From Citreicoccus inhibens (GTDB lineage: Bacteria > Myxococcota > Myxococcia > Myxococcales > Myxococcaceae): 64,000 bases of DNA. The DNA is taken from contig NZ_JAHNZT010000027.1 of NCBI RefSeq assembly GCF_019039035.1, forward strand, positions 53,924 through 117,923, written 5' to 3'. This document shows positions 43,988 to 53,134 of this stretch, in pieces. Both the position numbers and the translations under genes were made by a program. Under the pieces are notes generated by a model. It had not been told where the DNA came from. It saw only the letters and a list, made by a program, of their open reading frames with translations, and made no database searches. Position 1 is the stretch's first letter. The number at the start of each line of letters is the position of its first letter.

Positions 43988-44986
43988 TCAGAGAAACCGC
44001 CAGCGCCACGTGCGGACATCCGCCGGGTCCGGCAGCTCCAACTCGAAGGAGAGCATCTCGAAGCGCTCGTACTCGCGCGGGTCCACGCGCAAGAGCGTCA
44101 TGCCCGTGTGGTGGCGCCCGCGCAGCGGCGACACCGTGAAGGACAGCTCCGCGTCAAAGGCCACCTTGTAGAAGAGGCACAGGCCATCCACGCGCCCGCT
44201 CTCCACCACGGGCCGCTCGTAGCGGACGACGCTGGGCAGACCGTCCACGGCCATCGTCTCCAGGTCGAAGGCGAAGGATGGCTCGGGCTCGCACAAGAGG
44301 TGCTCCACCTCGTACGAGCGCACCAGCCGCGTGAAGTACGAGGGGCTCATCGCCTCGCGCAGCGACTGCAGGCAGCGGTAGTCCACACTGGGGAAGCGCT
44401 GGCTCCAGATGAAGGGGATGCAGGCCTCGTCGCGCAGCTGCACCGGCTCCACGAACACCTCGAAGCGGTTGGGCAGGATGCGCCCGCCCGGCCGGAGCAA
44501 CCGCGAGCGCATGTCGAGCATCCGCGGAACCATGCCCGCGTCGAACAGCGCATCTCCCAGCAGCTCGTGCAGGAGCACGTCCGCGCGCTCCGCCGACTGG
44601 AAGCGCCGGAGCGGCTCGCGCACGAAGTCGATGTGGTCCAGGCCGTTGCGCCGCGCCACCCACTGCGTGGTGTCCAAGAGCCGCGAGTCATCCACCGCGT
44701 ACAGCTTGCGCGGGTGGCGCGAGGCAGCCAGGAACGTGCGCAGGCCCGTGCCCGTGCACACGTCCACCACCACTTGCCCCGTGCGCACGTAACGCTCGAT
44801 GGCCAGCCGCCACACCTCCACGCGCTCGGGGTCCGCGAGCATCGAGTCCTGGGGCGCGGGGCTCGACAGGTTGAGGCTCTCCGGGACGACATTGCGTCGC
44901 TGGAGCTGAGACACCAGCGGCAGGTGACTCAGGCGCGAGCGAAAATCCAGCAAGGCCTGGCGTGGCAGATCGAGCAGGTTTGGCAT
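43988..44986 (-). CDS. PRMT-like class I methyltransferase
   Basis: A 332-residue SAM-dependent methyltransferase. Motif I is VVVDVCTGTGLRTFLAA and post-I is LYAVDDSR. The segment HELLGDALFDAGMVPRMLD corresponds to the position of the double-E loop in protein arginine methyltransferases, and the C-terminal half is a beta-rich domain like the PRMT barrel, ending DVRTWRWRFL. The first double-E Glu is present (HELLGD) but the second is replaced, so activity on arginine is doubtful. The ATG at 44986 (MPNLLDLPRQ) is chosen; an in-frame start 26 codons earlier adds nothing. It is followed by the WS/DGAT gene and may share its transcript. Confidence 0.75.
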   Translation of the reverse strand: MPNLLDLPRQALLDFRSRLSHLPLVSQLQRRNVVPESLNLSSPAPQDSMLADPERVEVWRLAIERYVRTGQVVVDVCTGTGLRTFLAASRHPRKLYAVDDSRLLDTTQWVARRNGLDHIDFVREPLRRFQSAERADVLLHELLGDALFDAGMVPRMLDMRSRLLRPGGRILPNRFEVFVEPVQLRDEACIPFIWSQRFPSVDYRCLQSLREAMSPSYFTRLVRSYEVEHLLCEPEPSFAFDLETMAVDGLPSVVRYERPVVESGRVDGLCLFYKVAFDAELSFTVSPLRGRHHTGMTLLRVDPREYERFEMLSFELELPDPADVRTWRWRFL

Positions 44987-45144
44987 GACATACCCCGAGG
45001 GCCTCGCTGGGCCCTGACTCTCGCGGGACGGGAGGCACCGCGCTTCCTCGCGGCGATTCCGCACGATGCGGGCGCGATGGGTCCACTGCGTTCACACCGC
45101 GCTCGCCGGGACTGTCCCGACGTGAACAGGCCCGCCCCGAACGT

Positions 45145-45939
45145 TCAGTGGGAAGCAGTCGAGTCCGAGGAGGCGTGCTGCGCGCGGCGCTCCAGCCAGT
45201 CATGCAGGAAGGCGCGCACCGCGGGGTGCCGGGACTGACGGAACGCGTCCGGAGCGGCGTGCTCCACGATGCGCCCTTCGTGCAGCAAGGCCAGGTGGTC
45301 CCCCACCTCGAAGGCGGTGGCCACGTCCGGCGTGATGACGAGCGAGGTGGCGTGGAGCTGCTGCTTGCCCATCAGCATGACGTCCACCACGGAGCGCGTC
45401 TTGAGCGGATCCAACCCCGCGGTGGGGTCGTCGTAGAGCAGCACCGAGGGCTCCAGCACCATGGCGCGAGCGAACGCCGCGCGCTTGAGCATGCCGCCCG
45501 ACAGCTCGCCCGGGTACTGGTCCGCCGCGGCCTCCAGGTCCACCAGCGCCAGCGCGCGCCGCACGCGCTCACGCACCTGCCGCTCGGGCAGGCGGGCCCG
45601 CTCGCGCAGCGGGAAGGCGACGTTGTCGAAGACGGTGAGCGAGTCGAACAGCGCGCCGCCCTGGAAGAGGATGCCCAGCTTGCGCCGCACCCGGTCCAGG
45701 TCCACCACGCCCAGGCGGGACAGGTCCTCGCCCGCCACGCGCACCGTGCCTCGGTCCGGCTGGAGCAATCCGTCGATGAGCTTCATCAGCACGGTCTTGC
45801 CCGAGCCGGACACGCCCAACAGCGCGCAGGTGGTGCCCTCGGGGACCACGAGGCTCACCCCAGCGAGCACCGACTGGTCGCCAAACGACTTGTGCACATC
45901 CAGGAGCTCGATCGCCGGCCGTGGCCCGGGCTCGCCCAT
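45145..45939 (-). CDS. Mla-type ABC transporter ATPase, solitary
   Basis: A 264-residue ATPase of the MlaF/Mkl (phospholipid-trafficking) type. Walker A is GVSGSGKT (residues 42-49), the signature is LSGGMLKRAAFARAM, and Walker B is VLLYDDPTAGLDP, which continues into the MlaF-typical TRSVVDVMLMGKQQL. The gene has no adjacent permease (MlaE) or substrate-binding (MlaD) gene, so it probably serves components encoded elsewhere. A cytoplasmic ATPase energising retrograde phospholipid transport or mce-like lipid import is inferred. The next gene upstream is 126 bases away. Confidence 0.88.
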   Translation of the reverse strand: MGEPGPRPAIELLDVHKSFGDQSVLAGVSLVVPEGTTCALLGVSGSGKTVLMKLIDGLLQPDRGTVRVAGEDLSRLGVVDLDRVRRKLGILFQGGALFDSLTVFDNVAFPLRERARLPERQVRERVRRALALVDLEAAADQYPGELSGGMLKRAAFARAMVLEPSVLLYDDPTAGLDPLKTRSVVDVMLMGKQQLHATSLVITPDVATAFEVGDHLALLHEGRIVEHAAPDAFRQSRHPAVRAFLHDWLERRAQHASSDSTASH

Positions 45940-46065
45940 CGCGCATCCCCCCCATCAGGCCCGGCGGCCTCCGCGCGCGCCGGTGCCGGGGGAGCAGTGT
46001 GCCGCGCCGCGCGTCCGCGCGGCAGTGGCCCGTGGGGCTCGCTCCGTGTCAACCAGCCAGCATCC

Positions 46066-49000
46066 TCAGCGCGTGCGCACCATCATCCCGAACGCGCGCA
46101 GCCTGTCCCGAGCCCGCAAGAGCTTCGCCATCGGGATGGAGAACACCGCGCGCACGCGCTCCGGATCCCCACACCACGCGCCGCCGTTGAGCACCACGCG
46201 CGTGTGCGTGTAGACGATGCGCGGCAGGTTCTCCGGCGTGAGCCGCTCACCATCCACCTCGCGGCCCAGCCACGCCGTCACGCGCGGCGCGAGGAACAGG
46301 CCGCCGACCTCAGCGGACTCGGAGAGCCCCGCGTCCGGAAGCACCTCCGCCAGGAGCGCGCGCTTCTCCGCCAGCTCGCGGCGCATCTTCCCCAGGAAGT
46401 CTCGCAGGGCCCGGTGCCGCGCCGCGTACAAGAGCTGCCCCTCGGGGCTGCGCGCATAGGCCGCGTAGAGGTACGCCGCCGCGCGCGCGGTGGGCAGATG
46501 CAGCGCGCCCGGCCCGCTGTCGCGCAGCGCTTGAGCAAGCGCCCTGTCTCTCGTGGCCAGCCAGCCCACGCGCAGTCCCCCCGCGGCGAACTCCTTGGAC
46601 AGCCCGCCCAGGATGACCGTGCGCGCGCCCACGCCCGGCACCGCGCCCTCCAGCGTGACAGGGCTGTGCACCGTCTCGGCGGTGGGGTTGGTGAGGTGCA
46701 CCAGGCCGAAGATTTCATCGGACACCAGCAGGCACCGCTGCTCCACCACGTACGTGGACAGGGCCACCAGCTCCTGGTGCGTCAGGTACGTGCCCGCGGG
46801 ATTGGACGGCTGGGACACCACCACCGCGTCGGGCGAACCCGCGCCCCGACGCGCGAGCAACGACGCGAGCGTCCCCAGCTCCACCTCGCATCCGGCCGCG
46901 ACGAAGGTGGGCGGCAGGACGCCGTAGCAGGGCGTGGCCAGGAACACGCGAGGAGCGCGGCCCAACCGCTGGCGCAGCGCCACGCCCAGGTGATGCACGA
47001 GCGGCCACACGCCCGGAGCCAGCACCAGCTCGTCCGGCGAATAGCGCGCGCCGCGCGTCTCCAAGAGGAACGACGTGAGGGCCTCGGCGAGCCCCGTCTG
47101 CGTGCCCGCGGCGGGCGGCGCGACGCTGGCCGCGACGAGTCCCTCCACCAGCGGCGGCGGCAGCGGCCCCTCGTTCTCGCCGTAGTCCAACCGCACCAGC
47201 TCGGGATCCTCCTCGCGGAAGATGCGAGGCAGGAAGGCGGGGAACGTGGACAGGTGGGCGATGCGCTGCGAGCGCGGCAGCGGATTCTCCGGCTTCGGGC
47301 GCGGCGCGGGAGGCGCGGGCTCCGCGAAGGCGAGGCGGAAGGCGAGCAGCTCCGCGAAGGTGCGCTCGTAGAACCACTGCGCCAGCGTGCTGATGCGCGA
47401 GTACGTCACCTCCGCGGCCACCTCCAGGTCGGCGCGCAGGGGCTCCGGCACGGGCAACAGCAGCGTCAGCTCCAGGTCCGGCCACACCGCGTTCTTGATG
47501 AGCCCGTAGAGGACCACCAGGTTGGGCGAAGGCACCTCGCGGGCGAGGAACTCGAACAGCGTGCGCGGCTCCACGCCCCCGGTGATGTTGAAGAAGGCGC
47601 TCTCATCCAGCACCACCCAGATGCCGCGCCGCGCGGCCTCCGCGACGATGTCGCGCAGCACGGCCAGGTTGGTGCGCTCGCCGGGCTCCACCGTGAGGAA
47701 CACCGCCTTCACGTCGAACGCGGCCAACAGGCGCTGAATCTCCCCGAGCGACGTGTGCGTCACCGTGGCGCGCACGCCCGCCTTGTCCAGCGAGCGGGCA
47801 AAGAGCGGGTGCAGGCTGCGCGACACGAGCACCTCGTCGCCCGGGTCGCACATGGACAACAGCAGCGAGTACACCGCCTGCTCACGCTCGGGCGCGACGA
47901 ACAGCGCGTCCTCGGCCAGCCGCAGCCCGAAGTAACGGTCCAGGTAGCGCGCCACCATGCGGCGGAACGGCGCGTCGCCCGCCTCGTGCGCGTACGGCAA
48001 CTCCGGCGTGCGCGCCAATCGCCCCGCCAGCGACGCCGCGAACCCGAGCTGCTCGGCGGACGCAGCGCCCAGGTCCAGCTCTTCTTGGAGCGCGGCGATG
48101 CTCAGCTTCCGGAGCGACGCGCGCAGCGCCAGCGTCTCGCGCGGCTGGGCGAGGTTCGCCTCCCAGACGGCCACCTCGTGCCAGATGGGATTGCCCGCCT
48201 GCAGCCACCCGAGCGCGGTCGCGGCGCGCAGCGGCTCGGGGCTGTGGGCCTCCATGAAGAACTCGAACTCGCGTCCGGTGCGCTGCTCCAGCGCCACCAG
48301 CGGGCGGATGTCCGTGTCCGCCGCCTGCATCACCCGGCGCGCCACGCTCACGCGGGTGGCGAAGCCCCGGCGGGTGAACATGCGCTCGATGATGGCGCGC
48401 CCCGGCCGGCCCGCGAGGTTCAACAGCAGCCGGCCTCCCGGCGCCAACCGCTCGGGCGCCTCGTCCAACAGGCGCGCGATGAGGCCCAGGCCGAAGTGGT
48501 CCTCATAGACGTTCTGGAGCGTGCAGTAGTTGGAGAGGTCGTAGAGCGCCTGCTCATCCGCCTGCGACAGCTCCAGCTCCGCCGGCAGCCCCTCGCCGCG
48601 CAGCACCTGCGGGATGCACCCGACGATGAAGTCCCAGGACGGCGTCTCGGGCAGGCCCCGCAACAGGTCGCTCTCGCCGAAGGACAGGCGCGACACGAGC
48701 TGCTCGTCGCCGTTGAGCCACGCGTTGCACACCCCCACCACCGGCGCGTGCGGGTTGAGGTCCATGCCGTGGATGCGCGCGAGGCCGGTGAACTTCGCCA
48801 GCGCCAGGCAGATCCACCCCGAGCCCGAGCCCACCTCCACCAGCCGCTTCCCCGCGTACTCGTCCAGCGGCACCTTCAGGAGTCCCTCCAGGAAGGTGAA
48901 GGCCCACGCCTCGGGCGCGAAGATGGAGGGCAACAGGAACAGCTCCAGCCGCTCCTGCGACGCGCCCACCGCCACCACCACCTGCTCCAGCCGCAGCGGC

Positions 49001-49146
49001 GCGTTCTCGGGCTTGCCCCGCGCCAGCTCCGCCAGCGCGCGCAGCTCCGTCAGGGCCAGGGCCCGACGCTCGGGTTGGCGCAGGTCCTCGGCGAGGGCTC
49101 GCAGCTGTTGGAAGGCTTCGCGGGGGGTCGCGGGGTAGGTCGCCAT
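46066..49146 (-). CDS. Plant-type methionine S-methyltransferase-like protein
   Basis: A 1,026-residue protein. Residues about 1-290 are a SAM methyltransferase (LPSIFAPEAWAFTF, motif I VEVGSGSGW at 103-111, then MDLNPHAPVVGVCNAWLN). Two aminotransferase-fold segments follow. One, about 330-640, has YGLIKNAVW with Lys551 and looks degenerate. The other, about 660-1026, keeps SQPSNPAGTYLT, SDEIFG, and GGLSKEFAAGGLRVGW with PLP-type Lys851. Plant methionine S-methyltransferase (about 1,080 residues) has the same order and makes S-methylmethionine; bacterial MmtN proteins are only about 300 residues. The ATG at 49146 lies behind a possible structured leader. Function and substrate are inferred from architecture. 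Confidence 0.75.
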   Translation of the reverse strand: MATYPATPREAFQQLRALAEDLRQPERRALALTELRALAELARGKPENAPLRLEQVVVAVGASQERLELFLLPSIFAPEAWAFTFLEGLLKVPLDEYAGKRLVEVGSGSGWICLALAKFTGLARIHGMDLNPHAPVVGVCNAWLNGDEQLVSRLSFGESDLLRGLPETPSWDFIVGCIPQVLRGEGLPAELELSQADEQALYDLSNYCTLQNVYEDHFGLGLIARLLDEAPERLAPGGRLLLNLAGRPGRAIIERMFTRRGFATRVSVARRVMQAADTDIRPLVALEQRTGREFEFFMEAHSPEPLRAATALGWLQAGNPIWHEVAVWEANLAQPRETLALRASLRKLSIAALQEELDLGAASAEQLGFAASLAGRLARTPELPYAHEAGDAPFRRMVARYLDRYFGLRLAEDALFVAPEREQAVYSLLLSMCDPGDEVLVSRSLHPLFARSLDKAGVRATVTHTSLGEIQRLLAAFDVKAVFLTVEPGERTNLAVLRDIVAEAARRGIWVVLDESAFFNITGGVEPRTLFEFLAREVPSPNLVVLYGLIKNAVWPDLELTLLLPVPEPLRADLEVAAEVTYSRISTLAQWFYERTFAELLAFRLAFAEPAPPAPRPKPENPLPRSQRIAHLSTFPAFLPRIFREEDPELVRLDYGENEGPLPPPLVEGLVAASVAPPAAGTQTGLAEALTSFLLETRGARYSPDELVLAPGVWPLVHHLGVALRQRLGRAPRVFLATPCYGVLPPTFVAAGCEVELGTLASLLARRGAGSPDAVVVSQPSNPAGTYLTHQELVALSTYVVEQRCLLVSDEIFGLVHLTNPTAETVHSPVTLEGAVPGVGARTVILGGLSKEFAAGGLRVGWLATRDRALAQALRDSGPGALHLPTARAAAYLYAAYARSPEGQLLYAARHRALRDFLGKMRRELAEKRALLAEVLPDAGLSESAEVGGLFLAPRVTAWLGREVDGERLTPENLPRIVYTHTRVVLNGGAWCGDPERVRAVFSIPMAKLLRARDRLRAFGMMVRTR

Positions 49147-49186
49147 GGCGCGGCGGACTGTCCCGATCGCCCCGCTCCCTGTCAAC

Positions 49187-49264
49187 GATGCCCTCACGGG
49201 CACCCTCCCCAAGGATTCGGGGCGACCGCGTCATTACCTCGTGCCACCGGTCCGCGCCGGTGGC
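49187..49264 (-). other. Possible structured 5' leader of methyltransferase gene
   Basis: On the minus (transcript) strand three hairpins lie within 120 bases upstream of the start at 49146. They are GCCACCGG/CCGGTGGC (49243-49264, perfect 8 bp), CCCC/GGGG (49207-49222), and GGTGCCC/GGGCATC around a GNRA-type GTGA loop (49187-49204). It could be a regulatory RNA, but the first palindrome could equally be an operator. I match no known riboswitch class. Confidence 0.3.
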
Positions 49265-49350
49265 GCGCTGCGACGTACCCACGCGGATGGAGTGATGCAT
49301 CGATGTCAGTCATGCCTGTGGACGGACCCCGTAGTGGAGAGGGGGCACTG

Positions 49351-49767
49351 ATGGAGATGGGCTTGTGGATGCCAGGAGAGAAAGGCGCACCCCGCCTGGG
49401 CGGCGCGGACACGCGCTCGACGTGGGTGGCCAAGGACCCCGCGCGGCTGCGCTGGGAGGCGCAGCCGTGGAAGCGCCAGCTTCGCCATCCGGCGGAGTAT
49501 GAGCACCCGGTGGCGCGCCAGGCGTTGGTGGAGGCGCTGGTGACGGAGGGGCACGGGGTGGACGCCGAGGTGGCGCGCTTCGCGGGCGTGCTGGAGGACC
49601 GCTTCTACGTCAGCATCGCCCAGGTGGTGCGCTTCGCGGACGGGCTGACGCGGCGGCTCGCGCTGGCGCGCACGGATGACGAGGTGCTTCAGTTGGCGCA
49701 CCTGCGCCGCAACGCCGAGGAGCTGGCGGAGCGGATGATTGAATGGGCCAACGCCGGCCGCCTCTAG
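49351..49767 (+). CDS. Small protein of unknown function
   Basis: A 138-residue soluble protein that I cannot assign. It begins MEMGLWMPGEKGAPRLGG, is rich in charged residues, and is predicted helical in its C-terminal 80 residues (QALVEALVTEGHGVDAEVARF, then LQLAHLRRNAEELAERMIEW). The ATG at 49351 has GGAGAGGGGG upstream, which decides it; an ATG at 49303 is weaker. The frame continues open far upstream as antisense of the large methyltransferase gene, which is not coding. It is divergent from that gene and shares its 204-bp spacer, so joint control is possible. Confidence 0.6.
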   Translation: MEMGLWMPGEKGAPRLGGADTRSTWVAKDPARLRWEAQPWKRQLRHPAEYEHPVARQALVEALVTEGHGVDAEVARFAGVLEDRFYVSIAQVVRFADGLTRRLALARTDDEVLQLAHLRRNAEELAERMIEWANAGRL

Positions 49768-49801
49768 CGCGGCCCACGGCCCCGTCGCGAGGAGGAGTGC
49801 G

Positions 49802-50374
49802 TTGAGCCAGTCCCCCTGTCCGAGTCGCGTCTTCCCTTCCCGGCCTCACCCCTCGCGCACGCTGGCGCGGGGCGCGGGGCTGGCCCTCGCGCTGCTCGCG
49901 GGACGCGCGAGCGCACAGGAGGCGACGCTCACCCCGGTCACCTCCGAGCCGGGCCTGCTGCGGCCCGCGGGGGCCTTCCTGGGCGGCGCGGCGGCGGGGG
50001 CGGCGCTGGGGCTGGGGCTCAAGGGCTGGACCACGCGGCAGGACTTCCCGTGGCACCGCATGCGCGGCTCGGCGCTGCTGCCGTCGCTGGGGTTGGGTTT
50101 GGGCGCGGGGCTGGGCACGTGGACGGTGGGCACGCTGTTGGACGGGCGGGGCAGCCTCCTGGCAGCGCTCGCGGGCGGGGTGCCGGGCACGGTGGCGGCC
50201 TTCGTGGGGGGCTCACAGGACCGAGGCGCCACCTGGGTGCTGGTGGGCGCGCCCGTGGCCGTGCTGGGCGCGGTGGTGGCGTATGAGCTGACGACGCCGG
50301 AAGCACTCGGAGTGCTGCCCGCGTTGGCCATGAACGCCAACGGTGGCGGCCTGACGTTGAGTGGCGCGTTCTAG
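49802..50374 (+). CDS. Exported Gly/Ala-rich protein
   Basis: A 190-residue protein with a TTG start at 49802 directly behind GAGGAGGAG. A twin-positive leader and hydrophobic core (RTLARGAGLALALLAGRASA) give a signal peptide cleaved after ASA. The mature part has several Gly/Ala/Leu-rich stretches (AFLGGAAAGAALGLGLKGW, GLGLGAGLGTWTVG, VLVGAPVAVLGAVVAYEL), which may be membrane helices. Family unknown. It lies 34 bases after the preceding small gene and is probably co-transcribed with it. Confidence 0.6.
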   Translation: MSQSPCPSRVFPSRPHPSRTLARGAGLALALLAGRASAQEATLTPVTSEPGLLRPAGAFLGGAAAGAALGLGLKGWTTRQDFPWHRMRGSALLPSLGLGLGAGLGTWTVGTLLDGRGSLLAALAGGVPGTVAAFVGGSQDRGATWVLVGAPVAVLGAVVAYELTTPEALGVLPALAMNANGGGLTLSGAF

Positions 50375-50421
50375 GCGCCGTTCACCTTGACAGGGGAGGA
50401 CGTCTGCTCTCACGTCGGGGC

Positions 50422-51798
50422 ATGCTCGCGCTCGCCCTGGCCGCCTCCCTGGCCGCAGCCCCCGCTCCCCGCATCGCCGCCTCGGCGAACACCGTGGTCC
50501 ACGTGCCCCAGTTCGACCGGGTCCAAGGGCTGACCGCCTTCCTGGAGCGGGCGGGCACCTACTCGAGCCTGCTGCGGCCCGCGGCGTGGCGGCCCGAGCT
50601 GCACCCCTTCCTGGAGTTGGATCCCGCGCACCCGGAGACGCTCGCCGCGCTGGGCATCGACGCCGCGGGCCCCGCCACCGTGTCCATGCGGGGTGACGGG
50701 CGGGTGTCCTGCACGCACCTGAAGGACGCGAAGACCTTCCAGGCCAAGGCCGCCGAGGCGCTGGCCCCCAACGGCGCGGTGAAGCCCGTCGCGGCCAAGG
50801 GCGTGACGACGGTGAGCCTGCCGCGTCCGCAGGGCGGCAGCGTGGGCTATGCCCTGAAGGGCGACGAGGCCTGCGCCTTCGGCGGCTCCGACGAGCGCGG
50901 CGCGCTGCTGAAGGAAGCGGTGCGCTTGGTGGGCCGCGCGCCCACGCCCGACGCGCGCATGGGCAAGGTGCCGGGCGTGCTGTATCTCCAGACGCCCGAG
51001 GGGGTGCTGGGCCTGGATGGGACCGCGAACTCGCTCCAGGTGGAGGGCACCGCGTCCACGCTGCCGCTGCCGCCCTTCCAGGCGCTGGCCGCGAGCCCCT
51101 ACGGCGCGGTGAAGCCCGAGGGGCTCCTCGTCGCGCGCGCGCAGATTGCCCCGGCCGGGGTGGCGCAGGCGTTGGGCTCGGTGCGCACCGCGGTGCAGTC
51201 CGTGTGTCCGGAGTGCCCGGCGGACGGGGTGAAGGCCGTGGCCGCGGCGGTGGCCCGACAGCTCACGGGCGCGGTGCTGCTGGATGTGGACGCGGTGCAG
51301 GTGCGCGGCTCGCTGCGCTCCGCCACGGGCCGCTTCTTCGCCGGACGGCAGGCCCTGGCCGCCGAGGTGAAGGACGCGGCGGCGGCGAAGGCCGCCCTGG
51401 AGCCCGTGGGCCAGTTCCCGGGCGCGAAGCCGCTGGCGGACGGCTGGGCGCTCGCGGTGAAGGGCGGCACGCTGGTGCTGCGCCTCAAGGGCAACCAGCT
51501 CGTGATGGGCAACGACGAGGCCGTGACGCAGGCCCTGCTGGGGGTGCTGCCCGCCGCGCCCACCGCGCAGCAGCACGCGGTGGAGTTCGCGGTGGACCCC
51601 AAGCGCCTGGCGCGGGGCCTGTCGCAGGTGTCGCTCCTGGACGTCATGGGGGATGACAGCCTCGCGGCGATGTTCGCCGCCAGCTCGGAGCTGGGGCCGC
51701 TGCTCGCGCGCAGCGAGCGCCTCACCGGCTGGCTCGACAGCGCGGCCGGCGGAGGCCACCGCTTCGCGATGACGTGGGCCCTGCCGCCCGCGCAGTAA
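50422..51798 (+). CDS. Exported hypothetical protein
   Basis: A 458-residue protein with an N-terminal signal (MLALALAASLAAAPAPRIAA). It is organised as repeating alpha/beta units resembling DUF3352-type secreted proteins: DRVQGLTAFLERAGTYSSL at the start, and LKGNQLVMGNDEAVTQALLG near residue 355. One pair of cysteines (VCPEC) occurs around 258. No catalytic motif is recognised. It lies 47 bases after the previous exported protein gene and may belong to the same unit. The ATG at 50422 is the only start giving a signal peptide. Confidence 0.65.
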   Translation: MLALALAASLAAAPAPRIAASANTVVHVPQFDRVQGLTAFLERAGTYSSLLRPAAWRPELHPFLELDPAHPETLAALGIDAAGPATVSMRGDGRVSCTHLKDAKTFQAKAAEALAPNGAVKPVAAKGVTTVSLPRPQGGSVGYALKGDEACAFGGSDERGALLKEAVRLVGRAPTPDARMGKVPGVLYLQTPEGVLGLDGTANSLQVEGTASTLPLPPFQALAASPYGAVKPEGLLVARAQIAPAGVAQALGSVRTAVQSVCPECPADGVKAVAAAVARQLTGAVLLDVDAVQVRGSLRSATGRFFAGRQALAAEVKDAAAAKAALEPVGQFPGAKPLADGWALAVKGGTLVLRLKGNQLVMGNDEAVTQALLGVLPAAPTAQQHAVEFAVDPKRLARGLSQVSLLDVMGDDSLAAMFAASSELGPLLARSERLTGWLDSAAGGGHRFAMTWALPPAQ

Positions 51799-51816
51799 CC
51801 CCCGAGCACCTCGGGC

Positions 51817-52980
51817 TCAGGCGGGCCGCTCCTGACGCCAGCGCGGCCCGCGGCGCTCCTCGCGCTCGGTCCGCGACGCGTGCAGGGCCAGCGTCTGCTG
51901 CACGTCGGTGACGTCCACCGTCCCCGCCAGGCGCCCGTCCTCCTCCACCACCGCGAGCTGCGGCACCTGGGCCTCGGCCATGCGCCGCACCGCCGTCCAC
52001 CCGTCGTCCGCGAGCGACACCGTCACCGCGGGCGACTGCATCACCTCGCGCGTGGTGCGGTGACCGCGCTCATCCTCGGGCACGGCGCCAAGGGCCTCCA
52101 ACGTCACCCGCCCCACCGGGCGCCCCTCCTCCGTCACGGGGAGCACGGGCACGCGCTCGCGCCGCAGCGCCCACTGCGCATCCCAGAGCGAGTCCCCCAC
52201 GTCCACGCCCACGCGCCGAGGCGACATGAGCTGCGCCACGGGAATGCCCTCCAGCGTCACCTTCATCCGCACCTGCCGCGCCTCGCCCTCGGCGCCCAGG
52301 AAGATGAAGAACGCGATGAGCACGAGCAGCGGGTTGAGCTGCACGAGCCCCCACAACCCCAGCAGCACCGCGAACCCACGCCCCAGTCCCGCGGCCACGC
52401 GCGTGGCGCGCAGCGGGCCCCATCGGCTGGTGAGCACCGCGCGCACGATGCGTCCCCCATCCATGGGGAACGCCGGCAGCAGGTTGAACAGGCCCAGGAA
52501 GAGGTTGAGGGTGCCCAGGTAGAAACAGGCGAACTGGAGGTTGAATGCGTGCAGGTCGCGCAGGAGCCACGTCGCGCCGGCCAGCACCGCGGCGAGGCCC
52601 AGGCTCGTCAGCGGTCCCATCAGCGCCATCAACGCCTCGTCGCGCGGACGCGGCGGCGCCTCGGACAGCTCGGACACACCGCCCACCATCATCAGCGTGA
52701 TGCCCCGCACCCGGCCGCCGTGGCGGAGCGCGTAGACGGTGTGCGCCAGCTCGTGGACGAGCACGGAGGCGAACAGCCCGACGGCGACCACCAGCCCCCA
52801 GAGAAAGGGCGAGCCCGCCAGGCGCTCGGGAGGCAGGTGCGCCACCTCCGCCGCGCGACGGAACGCGCCGCCGAACAGGAAGGCCAACAGGGGAAGGATG
52901 AGCAGCAGGGAGAAATGCGCGCGGATGGGGATGCCGCGAAACGACGCGAATTGTAGTCCCCCGCGTGTGGTGGCTGGCAT
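51817..52980 (-). CDS. Site-2-type M50 metalloprotease with CBS domains
   Basis: A 387-residue intramembrane protease. The zinc motif VHELAH lies at about His76/Glu77/His80 within a membrane helix, and the third ligand is Asp174 in [11 protein letters not shown]. Residues about 20-250 form the multi-pass M50 core. Two CBS domains follow (about 255-375: [16 protein letters not shown], then [17 protein letters not shown]), which typically bind adenosyl nucleotides. The CBS-linked M50B subfamily is widespread in bacteria and archaea, with substrates mostly unknown. The ATG at 52980 has GGAGGAGGG before it, so the 32-residue extension to 53076 is rejected. Confidence 0.92.
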   Translation of the reverse strand: MPATTRGGLQFASFRGIPIRAHFSLLLILPLLAFLFGGAFRRAAEVAHLPPERLAGSPFLWGLVVAVGLFASVLVHELAHTVYALRHGGRVRGITLMMVGGVSELSEAPPRPRDEALMALMGPLTSLGLAAVLAGATWLLRDLHAFNLQFACFYLGTLNLFLGLFNLLPAFPMDGGRIVRAVLTSRWGPLRATRVAAGLGRGFAVLLGLWGLVQLNPLLVLIAFFIFLGAEGEARQVRMKVTLEGIPVAQLMSPRRVGVDVGDSLWDAQWALRRERVPVLPVTEEGRPVGRVTLEALGAVPEDERGHRTTREVMQSPAVTVSLADDGWTAVRRMAEAQVPQLAVVEEDGRLAGTVDVTDVQQTLALHASRTEREERRGPRWRQERPA

Positions 52981-53134
52981 CGGCCCTCCTCCGGAGCATC
53001 CTGGTGGCGCGCGGGCCACTGGAGGCATGGGCCCGGTCCGGAGTCTCAAGCTCCATCCCACCGGCGACGCGCGCACGGGACAGGAAGGAGCCCGGTTGTC
53101 CGCCCGCCTCGGGCCAAGAGGACACCCGAGCGCT

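Noticed and set aside
45148..49767. A 1,539-codon open frame on the plus strand
   Set aside because: It is antisense to the ABC ATPase and methyltransferase genes and is rich in Arg/His/Gln/Leu, as expected for a shadow frame in high-GC DNA. Only its last 138 codons have a ribosome site and plausible composition.
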